Origin: an uncultured Lachnospiraceae bacterium
Lineage (GTDB): Bacteria > Bacillota > Clostridia > Lachnospirales > Lachnospiraceae
Reading direction: 5' to 3'
Length of the DNA: 64,000 nt
NCBI GenBank assembly: GCA_910578885.1
Contig: CAJTSH010000018.1
Span: forward strand, 1 to 64,000
The notes beneath the pieces were generated by a model. It ran no database searches. It had not been told where the DNA came from and worked only from the letters and a program-made list of their open reading frames with translations. Shown one piece after another: positions 7,738 through 16,202 of this stretch. The number at the start of each line of letters is the position of its first letter. Within the stretch, counting starts at the first letter, position 1. A program made the position numbers and the translations under genes.

Positions 7738-8141
7738 ATGGTTCAGATATTTTTAGTAGAAGACGATTCTTATTATTGTAATGATAGTGGCGATGGCGGT
7801 GCTTGCGTATATTTTGACTTCCTATCTGGGGGCTGCGGAAGCATGAATATTTCAAGCTGCAGGGGTTAGGAGCGGACAAGTCGCAGATAAGGCATATTAT
7901 TTTTGCAGAATGCGGTCTGACCTCCTCTGTAGGCGCAGTCTCCGGTATACTATCCGCCTATGTTTTGGCAGGGATTATCATGTTAGGCGTCAGTTTGTAT
8001 CAGCATTTGGGAATCGCTTATCAGATAAAGCCAATGACGTTACTGATGATTATACTGGTGACGGCAGTTACCATTCTTGTTTCCATTGGGACTGCACAGA
8101 TTTCCAGCAGAAAAGGGGCGATATATCTGCTTGAAAAATAA
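7738..8141 (+). pseudogene. collapsed BceRSAB-like locus: regulator start joined to permease end
   Basis: A good ribosome site (AAGGG) precedes ATG 7738, which opens MVQIFLVEDD, the first residues of an OmpR-type response regulator of the bacitracin-sensing kind. From about 7766 the other frame reads ILIIVMIVAMAV, then after a one-base slip near the G-run at 7828-7833 continues RLRKHEYFKLQGLGADKSQI and two more membrane helices to the stop at 8139-8141. This second part is the C-terminal quarter of an FtsX-type (BceB-like) ABC permease. In intact operons the order is regulator, kinase, ATPase, permease, so one internal deletion explains the junction. No function is expected. Confidence 0.75.
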
Positions 8142-8222
8142 TACAAAATACTGTTAAAATAAGATTACGAAAATAAAAATGGGTAAAACTACATTTATAA
8201 AAGTGCAAAGGAAGAATGGACA

Positions 8223-9596
8223 TTGGAACAAAAGGATGATAAACAGTATCAAAAGATGACGAAGACACCGATTCATAAGCTGATTCCGTTGATGGCTGTA
8301 CCGACAATTATTTCTATGCTGGTAACAGCAATTTATAATATGGCGGATACATATTTTGTATCGAAGCTGGGAACCAGCGCTTCCGGTGCAGTGGGAATCT
8401 TATTTTCCATGATGGCAATTATACAGGCGGTAGGATTTACGATCGGGATGGGAGCAGGGAGCCAGATATCCAGACTGCTTGGGAAAAAAGATGATGAATA
8501 TGCAGGGAAAGTGGCAACCAGCGCAGTATTAAGCGGAATCGTTATGGGCATTCTCATTGCTGTTATCGGTATTTGCTTCTTAAATCCCATTACTCGGATG
8601 TTGGGAGCTACGGAAACGATTGTACCCTATGCAGTTGATTACGGAAGGTATATTTTTCTTGCTACACCAATGATGATTACCAGTTTTGTGCTGAATAATC
8701 TGCTGCGCTCAGAGGGAAAGGCAAAGTATTCCATGATCGGAATTCTTTTTGGCGGACTTCTCAATATTGGATTAGACCCGCTGCTCATTTTCGTATTCCA
8801 CATGGGAATTTCAGGTGCTGCAGTCGCAACTGCAATCAGCCAGACAATTAGTATGCTGGTGTTGTTTTACCCATATGTCAGAAAAAAAACAGTACTTTAT
8901 TTATCAATCAAGAAGATTGCGCCACAGTTTCGTGTGTATTGGGAAATTTTAAAATTTGGTCTTCCTTCTCTGTTTCGTCAGGGATTAGCGAGTATTGCAT
9001 CTGTACTTTTGAACCGGAGTGCGGCAGAGTATGGTGATTCAGCAGTGGCGGCTATGTCGATTGTAGCAAAGGTATTTATGGTGTTGTTCTCTGTATTGAT
9101 CGGATTTGGACAAGGATATCAGCCGGTAGTCGGATATAATTACGGTGCAGGAATTTATAAACGTGTAAGGGAAGCATTCTGGTTTACCTTGAAAGTGGGA
9201 ACGGCTGTTATGACAATCTTTGCAGCCGGAACTTATTTTTTCGCACCGAATCTGATTCAGATGTTTTTAAAAGATGATATGAACGTAAAGGAGATAGGGA
9301 CTATGGCGCTGCGAATGCAGTGTCTGGCGATGCCCCTGATGGCGCTTGGAGTTGTCAGCAATATGACATTTCAGGCGGTGGGCAAGACGGTGGCGGCAAC
9401 ATTTTTGACATCTATGCGTCAGGGAATATTTTTCATTCCCTTGATACTTTTGCTGCCCGGTTTCATAGGAATCCTTGGAGTTGAAATTGCCCAGCCGATT
9501 GCGGATGCAGTTACTTTTATTTTTTGTATCCCCTATATGATATTTTTCTTGAAAAGATTACAGTCAGAAGAGGGAAAAGGAGCAAAGAAGAAATAA
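8223..9596 (+). CDS. MATE family multidrug efflux transporter
   Basis: A 457-residue protein with twelve predicted membrane segments in two MatE halves. The start region (LIPLMAVPTIISMLVTAIYN, then MADTYFVSKLG) and the internal GFGQGYQPVVGYNYGA are hallmark MATE/NorM-like motifs. It would export cationic drugs or other compounds in exchange for Na+ or H+. The most likely start is TTG 8223, about ten bases after AAAGGA; the nearest ATG in frame (8256) lacks a ribosome site. It lies immediately downstream of the decayed Bce-like locus and has its own terminator. Confidence 0.9.
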   Translation: MEQKDDKQYQKMTKTPIHKLIPLMAVPTIISMLVTAIYNMADTYFVSKLGTSASGAVGILFSMMAIIQAVGFTIGMGAGSQISRLLGKKDDEYAGKVATSAVLSGIVMGILIAVIGICFLNPITRMLGATETIVPYAVDYGRYIFLATPMMITSFVLNNLLRSEGKAKYSMIGILFGGLLNIGLDPLLIFVFHMGISGAAVATAISQTISMLVLFYPYVRKKTVLYLSIKKIAPQFRVYWEILKFGLPSLFRQGLASIASVLLNRSAAEYGDSAVAAMSIVAKVFMVLFSVLIGFGQGYQPVVGYNYGAGIYKRVREAFWFTLKVGTAVMTIFAAGTYFFAPNLIQMFLKDDMNVKEIGTMALRMQCLAMPLMALGVVSNMTFQAVGKTVAATFLTSMRQGIFFIPLILLLPGFIGILGVEIAQPIADAVTFIFCIPYMIFFLKRLQSEEGKGAKKK

Positions 9597-9603
9597 AAAA
9601 GAC

Positions 9604-9660
9604 CCCGGTAAATAGAGTCTGTGAAATGTGAAACAGCTCTATTCTGCCGGGGAATTGTTT
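9604..9660. terminator. terminator between the MATE gene and the small membrane gene
   Basis: The imperfect arms CCCCGGTAAATAGAG and CTCTATTCTGCCGGGG form a strong hairpin between two convergent genes. It is followed by TTGTTTTTA. Confidence 0.7.
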
Positions 9661-9667
9661 TTATTTG

Positions 9668-9934
9668 TTATTTCAGGATTCTGATGCCACCGATAAGCGG
9701 AACGGGAACTTCTTCTTCATTGATTGCATGAATCAATCCCATTACCCAGCAAACAACAATAAAGATAAGCCATATCTGTCCTAAGCATGGAATGACTCCA
9801 AGCAGTGCGAATAACCAGATAACGAGCGACTGGTTCAGATGAAATTTAGCGCCCTGTACATCACCTGCACAAAGTGCAATGATTAATCCGACCCATGTGA
9901 TGTACCCTACAATTCCTGTAGTTCTTTTGTCCAT
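9668..9934 (-). CDS. small membrane protein, DUF4870-like
   Basis: An 88-residue protein with three hydrophobic segments. The pattern FHLNQSLVIWLFALLG followed by a second long helix and the ending VPLIGGIRIL matches DUF4870 proteins, whose function is unknown. The start at 9934 has AAGGAG eight bases upstream; the longer reading frame upstream has no ribosome site. It is transcribed alone, and a 145-base AT-rich gap separates it from the end of tyrS. Confidence 0.75.
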   Translation of the reverse strand: MDKRTTGIVGYITWVGLIIALCAGDVQGAKFHLNQSLVIWLFALLGVIPCLGQIWLIFIVVCWVMGLIHAINEEEVPVPLIGGIRILK

Positions 9935-10079
9935 AGCAATTCTCCTTTTTCTGTTATAGTATGATTTTACAACGAGGTTTGATTTGTTTGTCAAAAATTT
10001 ATTTGGCACACAAATCAAGATTGCGAGAGACAAAATGTCTCTTTTCATATACTAATTTTAACACATTATTCAGGAATGT

Positions 10080-11306
10080 CTATTTAAAAATAACTTTTCG
10101 GAAATTCTTCTTTCCACGTTTTAGGATAAATTCATCCGAGGATAAGTCTTCCGGCGTGTAGGAGGTCTTAATATCGGTCACCTTTTCTCCGTTGACTGTC
10201 ACTCCGCCCTGTTCTACGCCGCGGCGAGCCTCGGAACGGGAAGCGCAAAGACCGGAGCTTACCAGCAGTCCCAGAATATCAATGACGCCGTTACGCAGGT
10301 CAGCTTCTGTAATTTGGGCAGTCGGCATGTCTGCATGGCTTCCGCCGCCTGTGAATAAAGCTCTTGCGCTTTCCTGAGCTTTCACAGCTTCTTCTTCACC
10401 ATGTATCAGGTTTGTCAGTTCGTAGGCAAGAATTTCTTTTGCCTGATTCAACTGGCTGCCTTCCCACTTGTCCATTTCGTCTATCTGCTCCAACGGGAGG
10501 AAAGTCAGCATACGCAGACATTTGAGTACATCGGCATCGGAAACGTTTCTCCAGTACTGGTAGAATTCAAACGGTGTGGTCTTATTTGCATCCAGCCAGA
10601 CTGCGCCGGACTGTGTCTTGCCCATTTTCTTGCCTTCGGAATTTAACAGCAGGTTAATTGTCATTGCATATGCGTCTTTGCCCAGTTTCCGGCGGATTAA
10701 TTCTGTTCCGCCTAACATGTTGCTCCACTGATCGTCTCCGCCGAACTGCATATTGCAGCCGTATTTCTGGTATAAGGTGTAGAAGTCGTAGCTCTGCATA
10801 ATCATGTAGTTGAACTCCAAGAAGCTTAAGCCCTTTTCCATGCGCTGTTTGTAGCATTCTGCAGTTAACATGCGGTTTACGGAGAAATGTGCGCCAACTT
10901 CACGTAGTACGTCAATGTAATTTAAGTCCATGAGCCAGTCTGCATTATTTACCATCAGAGCCTTGTCTTCGGAAAAGTCGATAAAGCGGCTCATCTGCTC
11001 CTTAAAACAGTCGCAGTTGTGCTGGATGGTCTCGGTTGTCATCATCTGACGCATATCGCTGCGTCCGGACGGATCGCCCACCATAGCCGTTCCGCCTCCG
11101 ATTAAGGCAATCGGTTTGTTGCCTGCCATCTGAAGACGCTTCATCAGACAAAGCGCCATAAAGTGCCCTACATGAAGGCTGTCCGCTGTCGGGTCGAAAC
11201 CGATGTAGAAGGTTGCCTTTCCGTTGTTGATTAAGTCTTTGATTTCTTCTTCGTCTGTTACCTGGGCAATTAAGCCTCTGGCAACTAATTCATCATATAA
11301 TGTCAT
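10080..11306 (-). CDS. tyrS: tyrosyl-tRNA synthetase
   Basis: A 408-residue class I synthetase that charges tRNA-Tyr. The HIGH motif appears as HVGH (about residue 43, in DPTADSLHVGHF) and KMSKS as KMGKT (about residue 230). The tyrosine-binding QFGGDDQWSN is intact. The C-terminal 80 residues are an S4 RNA-binding domain. The length fits the bacterial TyrRS family. The start at 11306 has AAAGGAG seven bases upstream. Expression is controlled by the T-box leader at 11441-11812, which carries a TAC specifier. Confidence 0.97.
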   Translation of the reverse strand: MTLYDELVARGLIAQVTDEEEIKDLINNGKATFYIGFDPTADSLHVGHFMALCLMKRLQMAGNKPIALIGGGTAMVGDPSGRSDMRQMMTTETIQHNCDCFKEQMSRFIDFSEDKALMVNNADWLMDLNYIDVLREVGAHFSVNRMLTAECYKQRMEKGLSFLEFNYMIMQSYDFYTLYQKYGCNMQFGGDDQWSNMLGGTELIRRKLGKDAYAMTINLLLNSEGKKMGKTQSGAVWLDANKTTPFEFYQYWRNVSDADVLKCLRMLTFLPLEQIDEMDKWEGSQLNQAKEILAYELTNLIHGEEEAVKAQESARALFTGGGSHADMPTAQITEADLRNGVIDILGLLVSSGLCASRSEARRGVEQGGVTVNGEKVTDIKTSYTPEDLSSDEFILKRGKKNFRKVIFK

Positions 11307-11440
11307 TGTTGTACTCCTTTCTATGTCTGGCATGATATTACTGCATTACTCAATCGAGTAAGGAAGTTTTATCCCTTGCTCATCTGCACAGGGCGCATGC
11401 AGCTTCGGCCGCTGATTTCTTTGTGCGCCCTTGTGCATAC

Positions 11441-11812
11441 AAAAAACCCCGTCCTTCGCAATTGAAAAGGACGAGGTTATAAAATCCCGTGTTACCACCT
11501 TTATTCACAGATAACTCACATTATCTGCCTTGACAGGTATCTCTTGCCGTTAGCACCGTATGTGCTGCAAATTAAATTGATGCAGATGTTACTGTCCGGT
11601 CTGTAACCGACAGCGTGCGGTTTCTAATACCCATGCATGAGTAACGGATGCAGTTCCGTCGCAGCCTACTTGCAGTTCTGTCCTAAAAAATGGAAGCGTT
11701 CGGTGCGAAGCTTAAGGATGTATTCATAAAAAGGTTCCCGTGTACCTCTCAGCAGCCGGTGACTCTCTGTTCGTTCCGCTTTTTATTACTTGTTCCCATC
11801 ATAGCCTTTGTC
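11441..11812 (-). promoter_or_regulatory. T-box leader of tyrS (Tyr specifier TAC)
   Basis: Reading the minus strand, the leader contains a long stem I with the specifier TAC (11720-11722) in the context GAATACATCC, and the T-box core AGGTGGTAACACGGG (11486-11500). A terminator hairpin follows (AACCTCGTCC ... GGACGGGGTT plus T-run, 11441-11478). Uncharged tRNA-Tyr is expected to stabilise the antiterminator and allow tyrS transcription. A long apical side loop with CTGCTGAGAGG also fits the family. Confidence 0.93.
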
Positions 11813-11819
11813 TATCGTC

Positions 11820-11848
11820 ATTATAGGTGGAGAGAAAGGGTTTGTCAA
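11820..11848 (-). promoter_or_regulatory. sigma-A promoter of tyrS
   Basis: On the minus strand TTGACA (11843-11848), 17 bases, TATAAT (11820-11825): a full consensus match. The transcript would start near 11812. Confidence 0.88.
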
Positions 11849-11952
11849 TGGAAATTTAAAATAAGATGCGGAAATCAATTTTCAAATATACCTTTTCTGT
11901 TTTCTATCCTCCTTTAACAATTCTTAAGAAAACTTTTATTGACTTCCACTAT

Positions 11953-12065
11953 CCTATTGTATTACTCTAATAATACAATAGGCATGAGAGAAAAGCCGTG
12001 CGAAACCTTACAGAAATGTAAGGAATCAGAAAGGTAATTCTATGGTACGCAAACATTTTGTATGA
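11953..12065 (+). promoter_or_regulatory. operator-like inverted repeat and orphan mini-ORF
   Basis: The perfect 12-bp arms CCTATTGTATTA and TAATACAATAGG (11953-11982, six-base spacer) lie just after TTGACT (11939-11944). A second dyad CCTTAC/GTAAGG follows at 12006-12023. Then AAAGGT precedes ATG 12042, which opens only seven codons before TGA at 12063-12065. The dyad shares TAATACAATA with the operator of the ABC exporter at 3389-3408. This may be the regulatory start of a lost operon. Nothing else is recognisable up to 12180. Confidence 0.4.
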
Positions 12066-12180
12066 TAAGATAAAAAAAATTGAAGATAAAAAATAACATC
12101 ATTCGTTATAGAGTATAAATAGAGAATTACCTGTAATAATCCGAACAGATAAAAGAGAAGCCGAGAAGGAGGAAATTACC

Positions 12181-13203
12181 ATGAAGAAAATTACATTTAC
12201 TGTACCTTGTTATAATTCCGCAGAATATATGGACCGCTGCATTGATTCATTGCTGACATGCGGACCGGATGCGGAAATCATTATTGTAGATGACGGTTCG
12301 AATGACGATACGCCGTTGATTGCAGACAGTTATGCCAAAGAGAATCCGGATATAGTAAAAGTAATTCATAAAGAAAACGGAGGACATGGATCTGCAGTTA
12401 ATGCAGGCTTGCAGGCTGCAACTGGAACCTACTTTAAAGTAGTAGATTCGGATGACTGGCTGGATAAGAAGGCTCTTGGGCGCTTGATGACGCAGCTCAA
12501 TGAGTGGGAATGGGAAGAAAAAGAGATTGATTTGGTTGTCTGTAATTATATTTACGACCATCTTTATGAAAATAAGACCCGGACGATGTCTTATCGGAAT
12601 GTTTTCCCGGAAATGGAAATTTGCGACTGGAACAGTATCGGACGTTTCCGTCCGTCGCAGTATCTGGTGATGCATGCTTTGATTTATAGAACGGAGATAT
12701 TAAGGATAAGCAAAGTCGAGCTGCCGCTCCATACCTTTTATGTTGACAATATTTTTGCTTATCAACCGCTTCCTTATGTGAAATCTATCTGTTATCTGAA
12801 TCTGGATCTTTACCACTATTTCCTGGGCCGGGATGACCAGTCGGTGAATGAAAAGGTGCTTATGTCCAGGATTGACCAGCAGATAAAGGTGACAAAGATT
12901 GTGTCTAAATGTGTGGATTTGAAAGCGGTCAGGCAGCAGTATCCGAAGCTGGCGGAGTATATGACGAGAAACGTGTCTATTATGATGGCAATTTCTTCGA
13001 TTCATCTGCTGTTAATTGGCACAAAGGATGCTTTTTTAAAACGTAAAGAGCTTTGGAGCGGGATTAAAGCGGAGAATCCGAAGCTGTACCGGAAATTAAA
13101 GTATGGTACGTTGAGCGGATTTACTTATCTGCCGGGACGTGCAGGAGGTTTTTTGACGGTATCGGGCTATCGGATGGCGAAACGGATTTATCAGTTCCAG
13201 TAG
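12181..13203 (+). CDS. family 2 glycosyltransferase
   Basis: A 340-residue GT-A fold enzyme. The N-terminus FTVPCYNSAEYMDRCIDSLL, followed by EIIIVDDGSNDDT and the metal-binding VVDSDDW, is diagnostic of GT2 enzymes that use nucleotide-sugars. The C-terminal 130 residues have no recognisable domain and the acceptor is unknown. AAGGAGG lies seven bases before the ATG. It heads a three-gene run with a cysteine-hydrolase-like protein and a flippase-like protein, which suggests envelope lipid or glycan modification. Confidence 0.9.
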   Translation: MKKITFTVPCYNSAEYMDRCIDSLLTCGPDAEIIIVDDGSNDDTPLIADSYAKENPDIVKVIHKENGGHGSAVNAGLQAATGTYFKVVDSDDWLDKKALGRLMTQLNEWEWEEKEIDLVVCNYIYDHLYENKTRTMSYRNVFPEMEICDWNSIGRFRPSQYLVMHALIYRTEILRISKVELPLHTFYVDNIFAYQPLPYVKSICYLNLDLYHYFLGRDDQSVNEKVLMSRIDQQIKVTKIVSKCVDLKAVRQQYPKLAEYMTRNVSIMMAISSIHLLLIGTKDAFLKRKELWSGIKAENPKLYRKLKYGTLSGFTYLPGRAGGFLTVSGYRMAKRIYQFQ

Positions 13204-13245
13204 GAATTTTGTATTAGGAAAACAGAAGAGGAATGGGATGAAACT

Positions 13246-13803
13246 ATGGAGAAATTATACATTGGTCTTGTGGATACGCCGGGGCTTTTTGCCGGAATTA
13301 TTCGTAGAGTAATCAAACAGGATTACATACATGTGGTACTTGGAATGGATGAGGAGCTGGAAGAATGCTACAGCGTGGGGCGCCGTTTTCCTTCGGTTCC
13401 GCTTATAGCGGGATTTGAACGGGAGGAAAAGGAAAAGATTTTACAGGCGTTTCCTACAGCGCGGTATATGATATATAGTATTGATTGTACGAAAGAGCAA
13501 AAGGAACGAATTCAGAGGAAGCTGAGAGAATGTTATCGAAATCGTTATAGATACCATTATTGTGTATTCGGTCTGCCGTTCATTTTGTTTCAGAAAGAAT
13601 TTTATCAGAAACGGCATTATACATGTTCATCCTTTGTGGCAAGGATATTAGAAATGCATGGTATCATGTTGTTTGATAAGCACTTTTCTTTGGTAACGCC
13701 AAAGGATTTCTATGAACTGGAGGAAAAAGAGATTATCTATGAGGGACAGCTTGCAGACATCTGTGCAGAGAGGGAGTACGATGTTTATCCAAAAACTGCG
13801 TAG
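13246..13803 (+). CDS. probable permuted papain-fold cysteine hydrolase (YiiX-like)
   Basis: A 185-residue soluble protein. The His in DYIHVVLGMDEE (about residue 29) and the Cys in HYTCSSFVARILE (about residue 126) have the order and spacing of circularly permuted NlpC/P60 (YiiX/LRAT-like) hydrolases, in which His precedes Cys. These act on amide or ester bonds, often of lipids or cell wall. No signal peptide is visible, so it should be cytoplasmic. It overlaps the next gene by 23 bases, which indicates translational coupling. The assignment rests on motif order only; a structural comparison would decide it. Confidence 0.6.
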   Translation: MEKLYIGLVDTPGLFAGIIRRVIKQDYIHVVLGMDEELEECYSVGRRFPSVPLIAGFEREEKEKILQAFPTARYMIYSIDCTKEQKERIQRKLRECYRNRYRYHYCVFGLPFILFQKEFYQKRHYTCSSFVARILEMHGIMLFDKHFSLVTPKDFYELEEKEIIYEGQLADICAEREYDVYPKTA

Positions 13804-14827
13804 TCAGAAAAAAAATATCATCAGCGGAATCCTTTTTCTGTTATTAGCCGGTCTTACATTTTATGCTATATTTCATGGAAATGATATGGGGGAGGTTTTG
13901 GAGGCAATTCGGGGAGTCTCTCCTGTGTATCTGATTGCGGCAGCGGTTTTGGGGCTGTTTTTTGTATCATCGGAGGGAATGATGATCTGGTATCTGCTTC
14001 ATGCGCTGGATAAAAGGGCGAAGCTGTTATCCTGTATCCGGTATTCCTTTATTGGCTTTTTCTTTTCCGGCATTACGCCTTCCGCTACCGGCGGACAGCC
14101 CATGCAGCTTTATTATATGAAAAGGGATAAGCTGAAAGTATCGGAGAGTACCGTTGTTCTTATGACGGTTGCGGTAATATATAAATTTGTCTTGGTTTTG
14201 ATGGGTCTGGGGATTCTCCTGTTTGCGTGGGATGAGCTTTCCGGTTTTTTGGGAAAATACTTGTATCTATATTATCTTGGATTGGTATTAAATGTAATAG
14301 TTGTGATAGTTCTTTTGTTCGTTATGGTATGTCCGAGGGTATTTACGAAAATTGTTTTTTCGGGGGAGAAATTTCTTGTAAAATGCCATTTGTTAAAACC
14401 TTCGGAAAAAAGACTTTCCACATTGGTCGGATTTGTTGAGCGATATCACGATACGGTACAATTTTTCTTAAAAAATAAGCATAGAATTGCTGCGGTTATC
14501 TTGTTTACCGCATTACAGAGACTCAGCGTGTTCGTTCTTACATACGTGATTTATAAAGGCTTTCAGTTAAGCGGAACCGGAGCGTTAACGGTCATCATGC
14601 TGCAGGCATCTGTTTATATTGCAGTGGATATGCTTCCGCTGCCGGGCGCACAGGGTATTACTGAGCTGATGTATAAAAATGTTTTTTCTACTGTTTTTCC
14701 GGGTAGCCTTTTGACTGCTTCCATGTGTGTGACCCGTGCGATTAATTTTTATTTCCTTCTGATTGTCAGTGCGGGGGTGGCATTATGTTGTCATGTTGCC
14801 AGACGTTATGCGGCGGGGCGGATCTGA
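13781..14827 (+). CDS. flippase-like membrane protein (UPF0104/LPG-synthase TM family)
   Basis: A 348-residue protein with about eight membrane helices and the family signature GFFFSGITPSATGGQPMQLY near residue 100 and LPLPGAQGITELMY near residue 290. This family includes the membrane half of lysylphosphatidylglycerol synthase and lipid-translocation proteins. The soluble lysyl-transfer domain of MprF is absent. The start at 13781 has GAGAGGGAG four bases upstream, inside the end of the previous gene. Together with the GT2 and hydrolase it probably handles a glycolipid. Confidence 0.85.
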   Translation: MFIQKLRSQKKNIISGILFLLLAGLTFYAIFHGNDMGEVLEAIRGVSPVYLIAAAVLGLFFVSSEGMMIWYLLHALDKRAKLLSCIRYSFIGFFFSGITPSATGGQPMQLYYMKRDKLKVSESTVVLMTVAVIYKFVLVLMGLGILLFAWDELSGFLGKYLYLYYLGLVLNVIVVIVLLFVMVCPRVFTKIVFSGEKFLVKCHLLKPSEKRLSTLVGFVERYHDTVQFFLKNKHRIAAVILFTALQRLSVFVLTYVIYKGFQLSGTGALTVIMLQASVYIAVDMLPLPGAQGITELMYKNVFSTVFPGSLLTASMCVTRAINFYFLLIVSAGVALCCHVARRYAAGRI

Positions 14828-14984
14828 TGAGCCTGCTGCAATACTACACAAAAAAATTACAAAAATTTTTTATATTCAAAATTTTACAGCATAAAAACCT
14901 CCGATTCTTGAGACACTTATTTTGTATGGAATGACTGTTTTACACATGTCATAACAGAAGTTATCAGAATAAGGAGGAACCGCA

Positions 14985-15170
14985 ATGAACATGGTATCAG
15001 AAAAAGAATTGTCCGCATTAAACGATTTGCTTTCCGAAGAAGAGCTTCTCATCAAGAAATTTAAGATGTTGGCAGAGCATAGTGACGATATGGAGATTAA
15101 GAACAAGTTTCAGGAAATCTCCAACAAACATCAGGCACATTTTAACAATCTGTATGAGCAGTTGAGATAG
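14985..15170 (+). CDS. small helical protein, partner of CotF-like coat protein
   Basis: A 61-residue, highly charged, all-helical protein with an alternating hydrophobic pattern (LNDLLSEEELLIKKFKMLAE) and EISNKHQAHFNNLYEQL at the end. This His/Glu arrangement recalls one half of a ferritin-like bundle, as in CotF spore coat proteins. AAGGAGG lies seven bases upstream. It is followed after ten bases by the larger CotF-like gene. The role in the spore coat is inferred from the neighbour. Confidence 0.6.
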   Translation: MNMVSEKELSALNDLLSEEELLIKKFKMLAEHSDDMEIKNKFQEISNKHQAHFNNLYEQLR

Positions 15171-15180
15171 GAGGGGAATC

Positions 15181-15450
15181 ATGGAACAGTTATATACCGA
15201 AAAAGAGATTTTAGCGGACGCATTAGCCGCAGAGAAAACAGCAACCGACCACTACAATACGTTTGCAAATGAGTGCGTGCATGAGAACGTAAGAGGTGCA
15301 ATCCTGCATTGTCTGGAACAGGAGCATGCGATTCAGCAGGACGTATTTGAGGTAATGCATGCCAAAGGCTTATACCCAACTCCGGCAGCAGAGGAGAAGA
15401 AGGTCGAAGAGGCAAAACAGAAATTTGCACAGGCAAGAAAGACATTCTAG
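15181..15450 (+). CDS. CotF-family spore coat protein
   Basis: An 89-residue helical protein with YTEKEILADALAAEKTATDH and HCLEQEHAIQQDVFEVMHAK, the two halves of the Coat F domain; in complete members they form a ferritin-like bundle. The length is typical of the short clostridial CotF proteins. It probably sits in the spore coat or its precursor layers. AGGAGG precedes the ATG. I could not confirm a sporulation sigma promoter upstream of the pair. Confidence 0.75.
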   Translation: MEQLYTEKEILADALAAEKTATDHYNTFANECVHENVRGAILHCLEQEHAIQQDVFEVMHAKGLYPTPAAEEKKVEEAKQKFAQARKTF

Positions 15451-15475
15451 TTGATATAAGAATTTCACAAATAAC

Positions 15476-15515
15476 AGAGGGCAGCAGGCGGAGTTTTGCA
15501 GGCTGCCCTCTTTCT
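15476..15515 (+). terminator. terminator of the coat-protein pair
   Basis: AGAGGGCAGC ... GCTGCCCTCT followed by TTCTTTTATTTTTT. The 230 bases after it are AT-rich and hold no supported gene before the MarR start at 15743. Confidence 0.85.
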
Positions 15516-15742
15516 TTTATTTTTTAATATCAACTTCACAACAACAACCTCCGCTATTTCTAATTTAGTACAAAATAATAGTTGTATTTACTACCAATTT
15601 CAGAGTTCTTTTTGGCAACCTTCAGTTGCATATAGAAAAGTGTAGAAAGATATATATGCTTTTTGTTGATTCTTGTTATGAAATATAGTAAACTCATAAT
15701 TGTTCTATATGGAAATATTCTAACAGGATTTGAGGTGATTGA

Positions 15743-16183
15743 TTGGAAACAAAAGGTGGATTTTATATCACTCAGATAAAACAGCTTCAAGACAGGATTT
15801 TTGATCGGTTATTATTTGAAAATGGCATTGAAATAAGCGGCGGACAAGGAAGAATTTTGTTTATCTTATGGAAGACCGACAATCTTACAATCAGTGAAAT
15901 AAGCGAGAAAACTTCTCTTGCCAAAAACACAGTATCTGTTGTAATAAACGGAATGGTGAATAAAGGGATTGTTGACAGAAATATCAATCCGGAGAATCGC
16001 CGCCAAACCATTGTATCGCTTACAGAATATGCGAAATCTTTGCAGGAAAAATATGAGATTGTATCTCAGCAGATGAACATATTGTTTTACCAAGGATTTT
16101 CAGAAGATGATCAGAAACAATTTGAACATTATCTTGCCCGGATACTTGAAACATTGACAAAAAATCTTAATACAAATAATTGA
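15743..16183 (+). CDS. MarR-family transcriptional regulator
   Basis: A 146-residue winged-helix protein. The recognition region LTISEISEKTSLAKNTVSVV and the wing GIVDRNINPENRRQTIVSLT are standard MarR features, including the conserved DxR-like turn. The TTG at 15743 is used as start because AGGTG lies five bases before it. It is followed after 19 bases by a flavin-binding oxidase-fold gene, a common pairing in which the regulator responds to a redox-active compound. Both genes look more AT-rich than the downstream region. Confidence 0.88.
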   Translation: METKGGFYITQIKQLQDRIFDRLLFENGIEISGGQGRILFILWKTDNLTISEISEKTSLAKNTVSVVINGMVNKGIVDRNINPENRRQTIVSLTEYAKSLQEKYEIVSQQMNILFYQGFSEDDQKQFEHYLARILETLTKNLNTNN

Positions 16184-16202
16184 TGAACGAGGAGGGCTTT
16201 AA

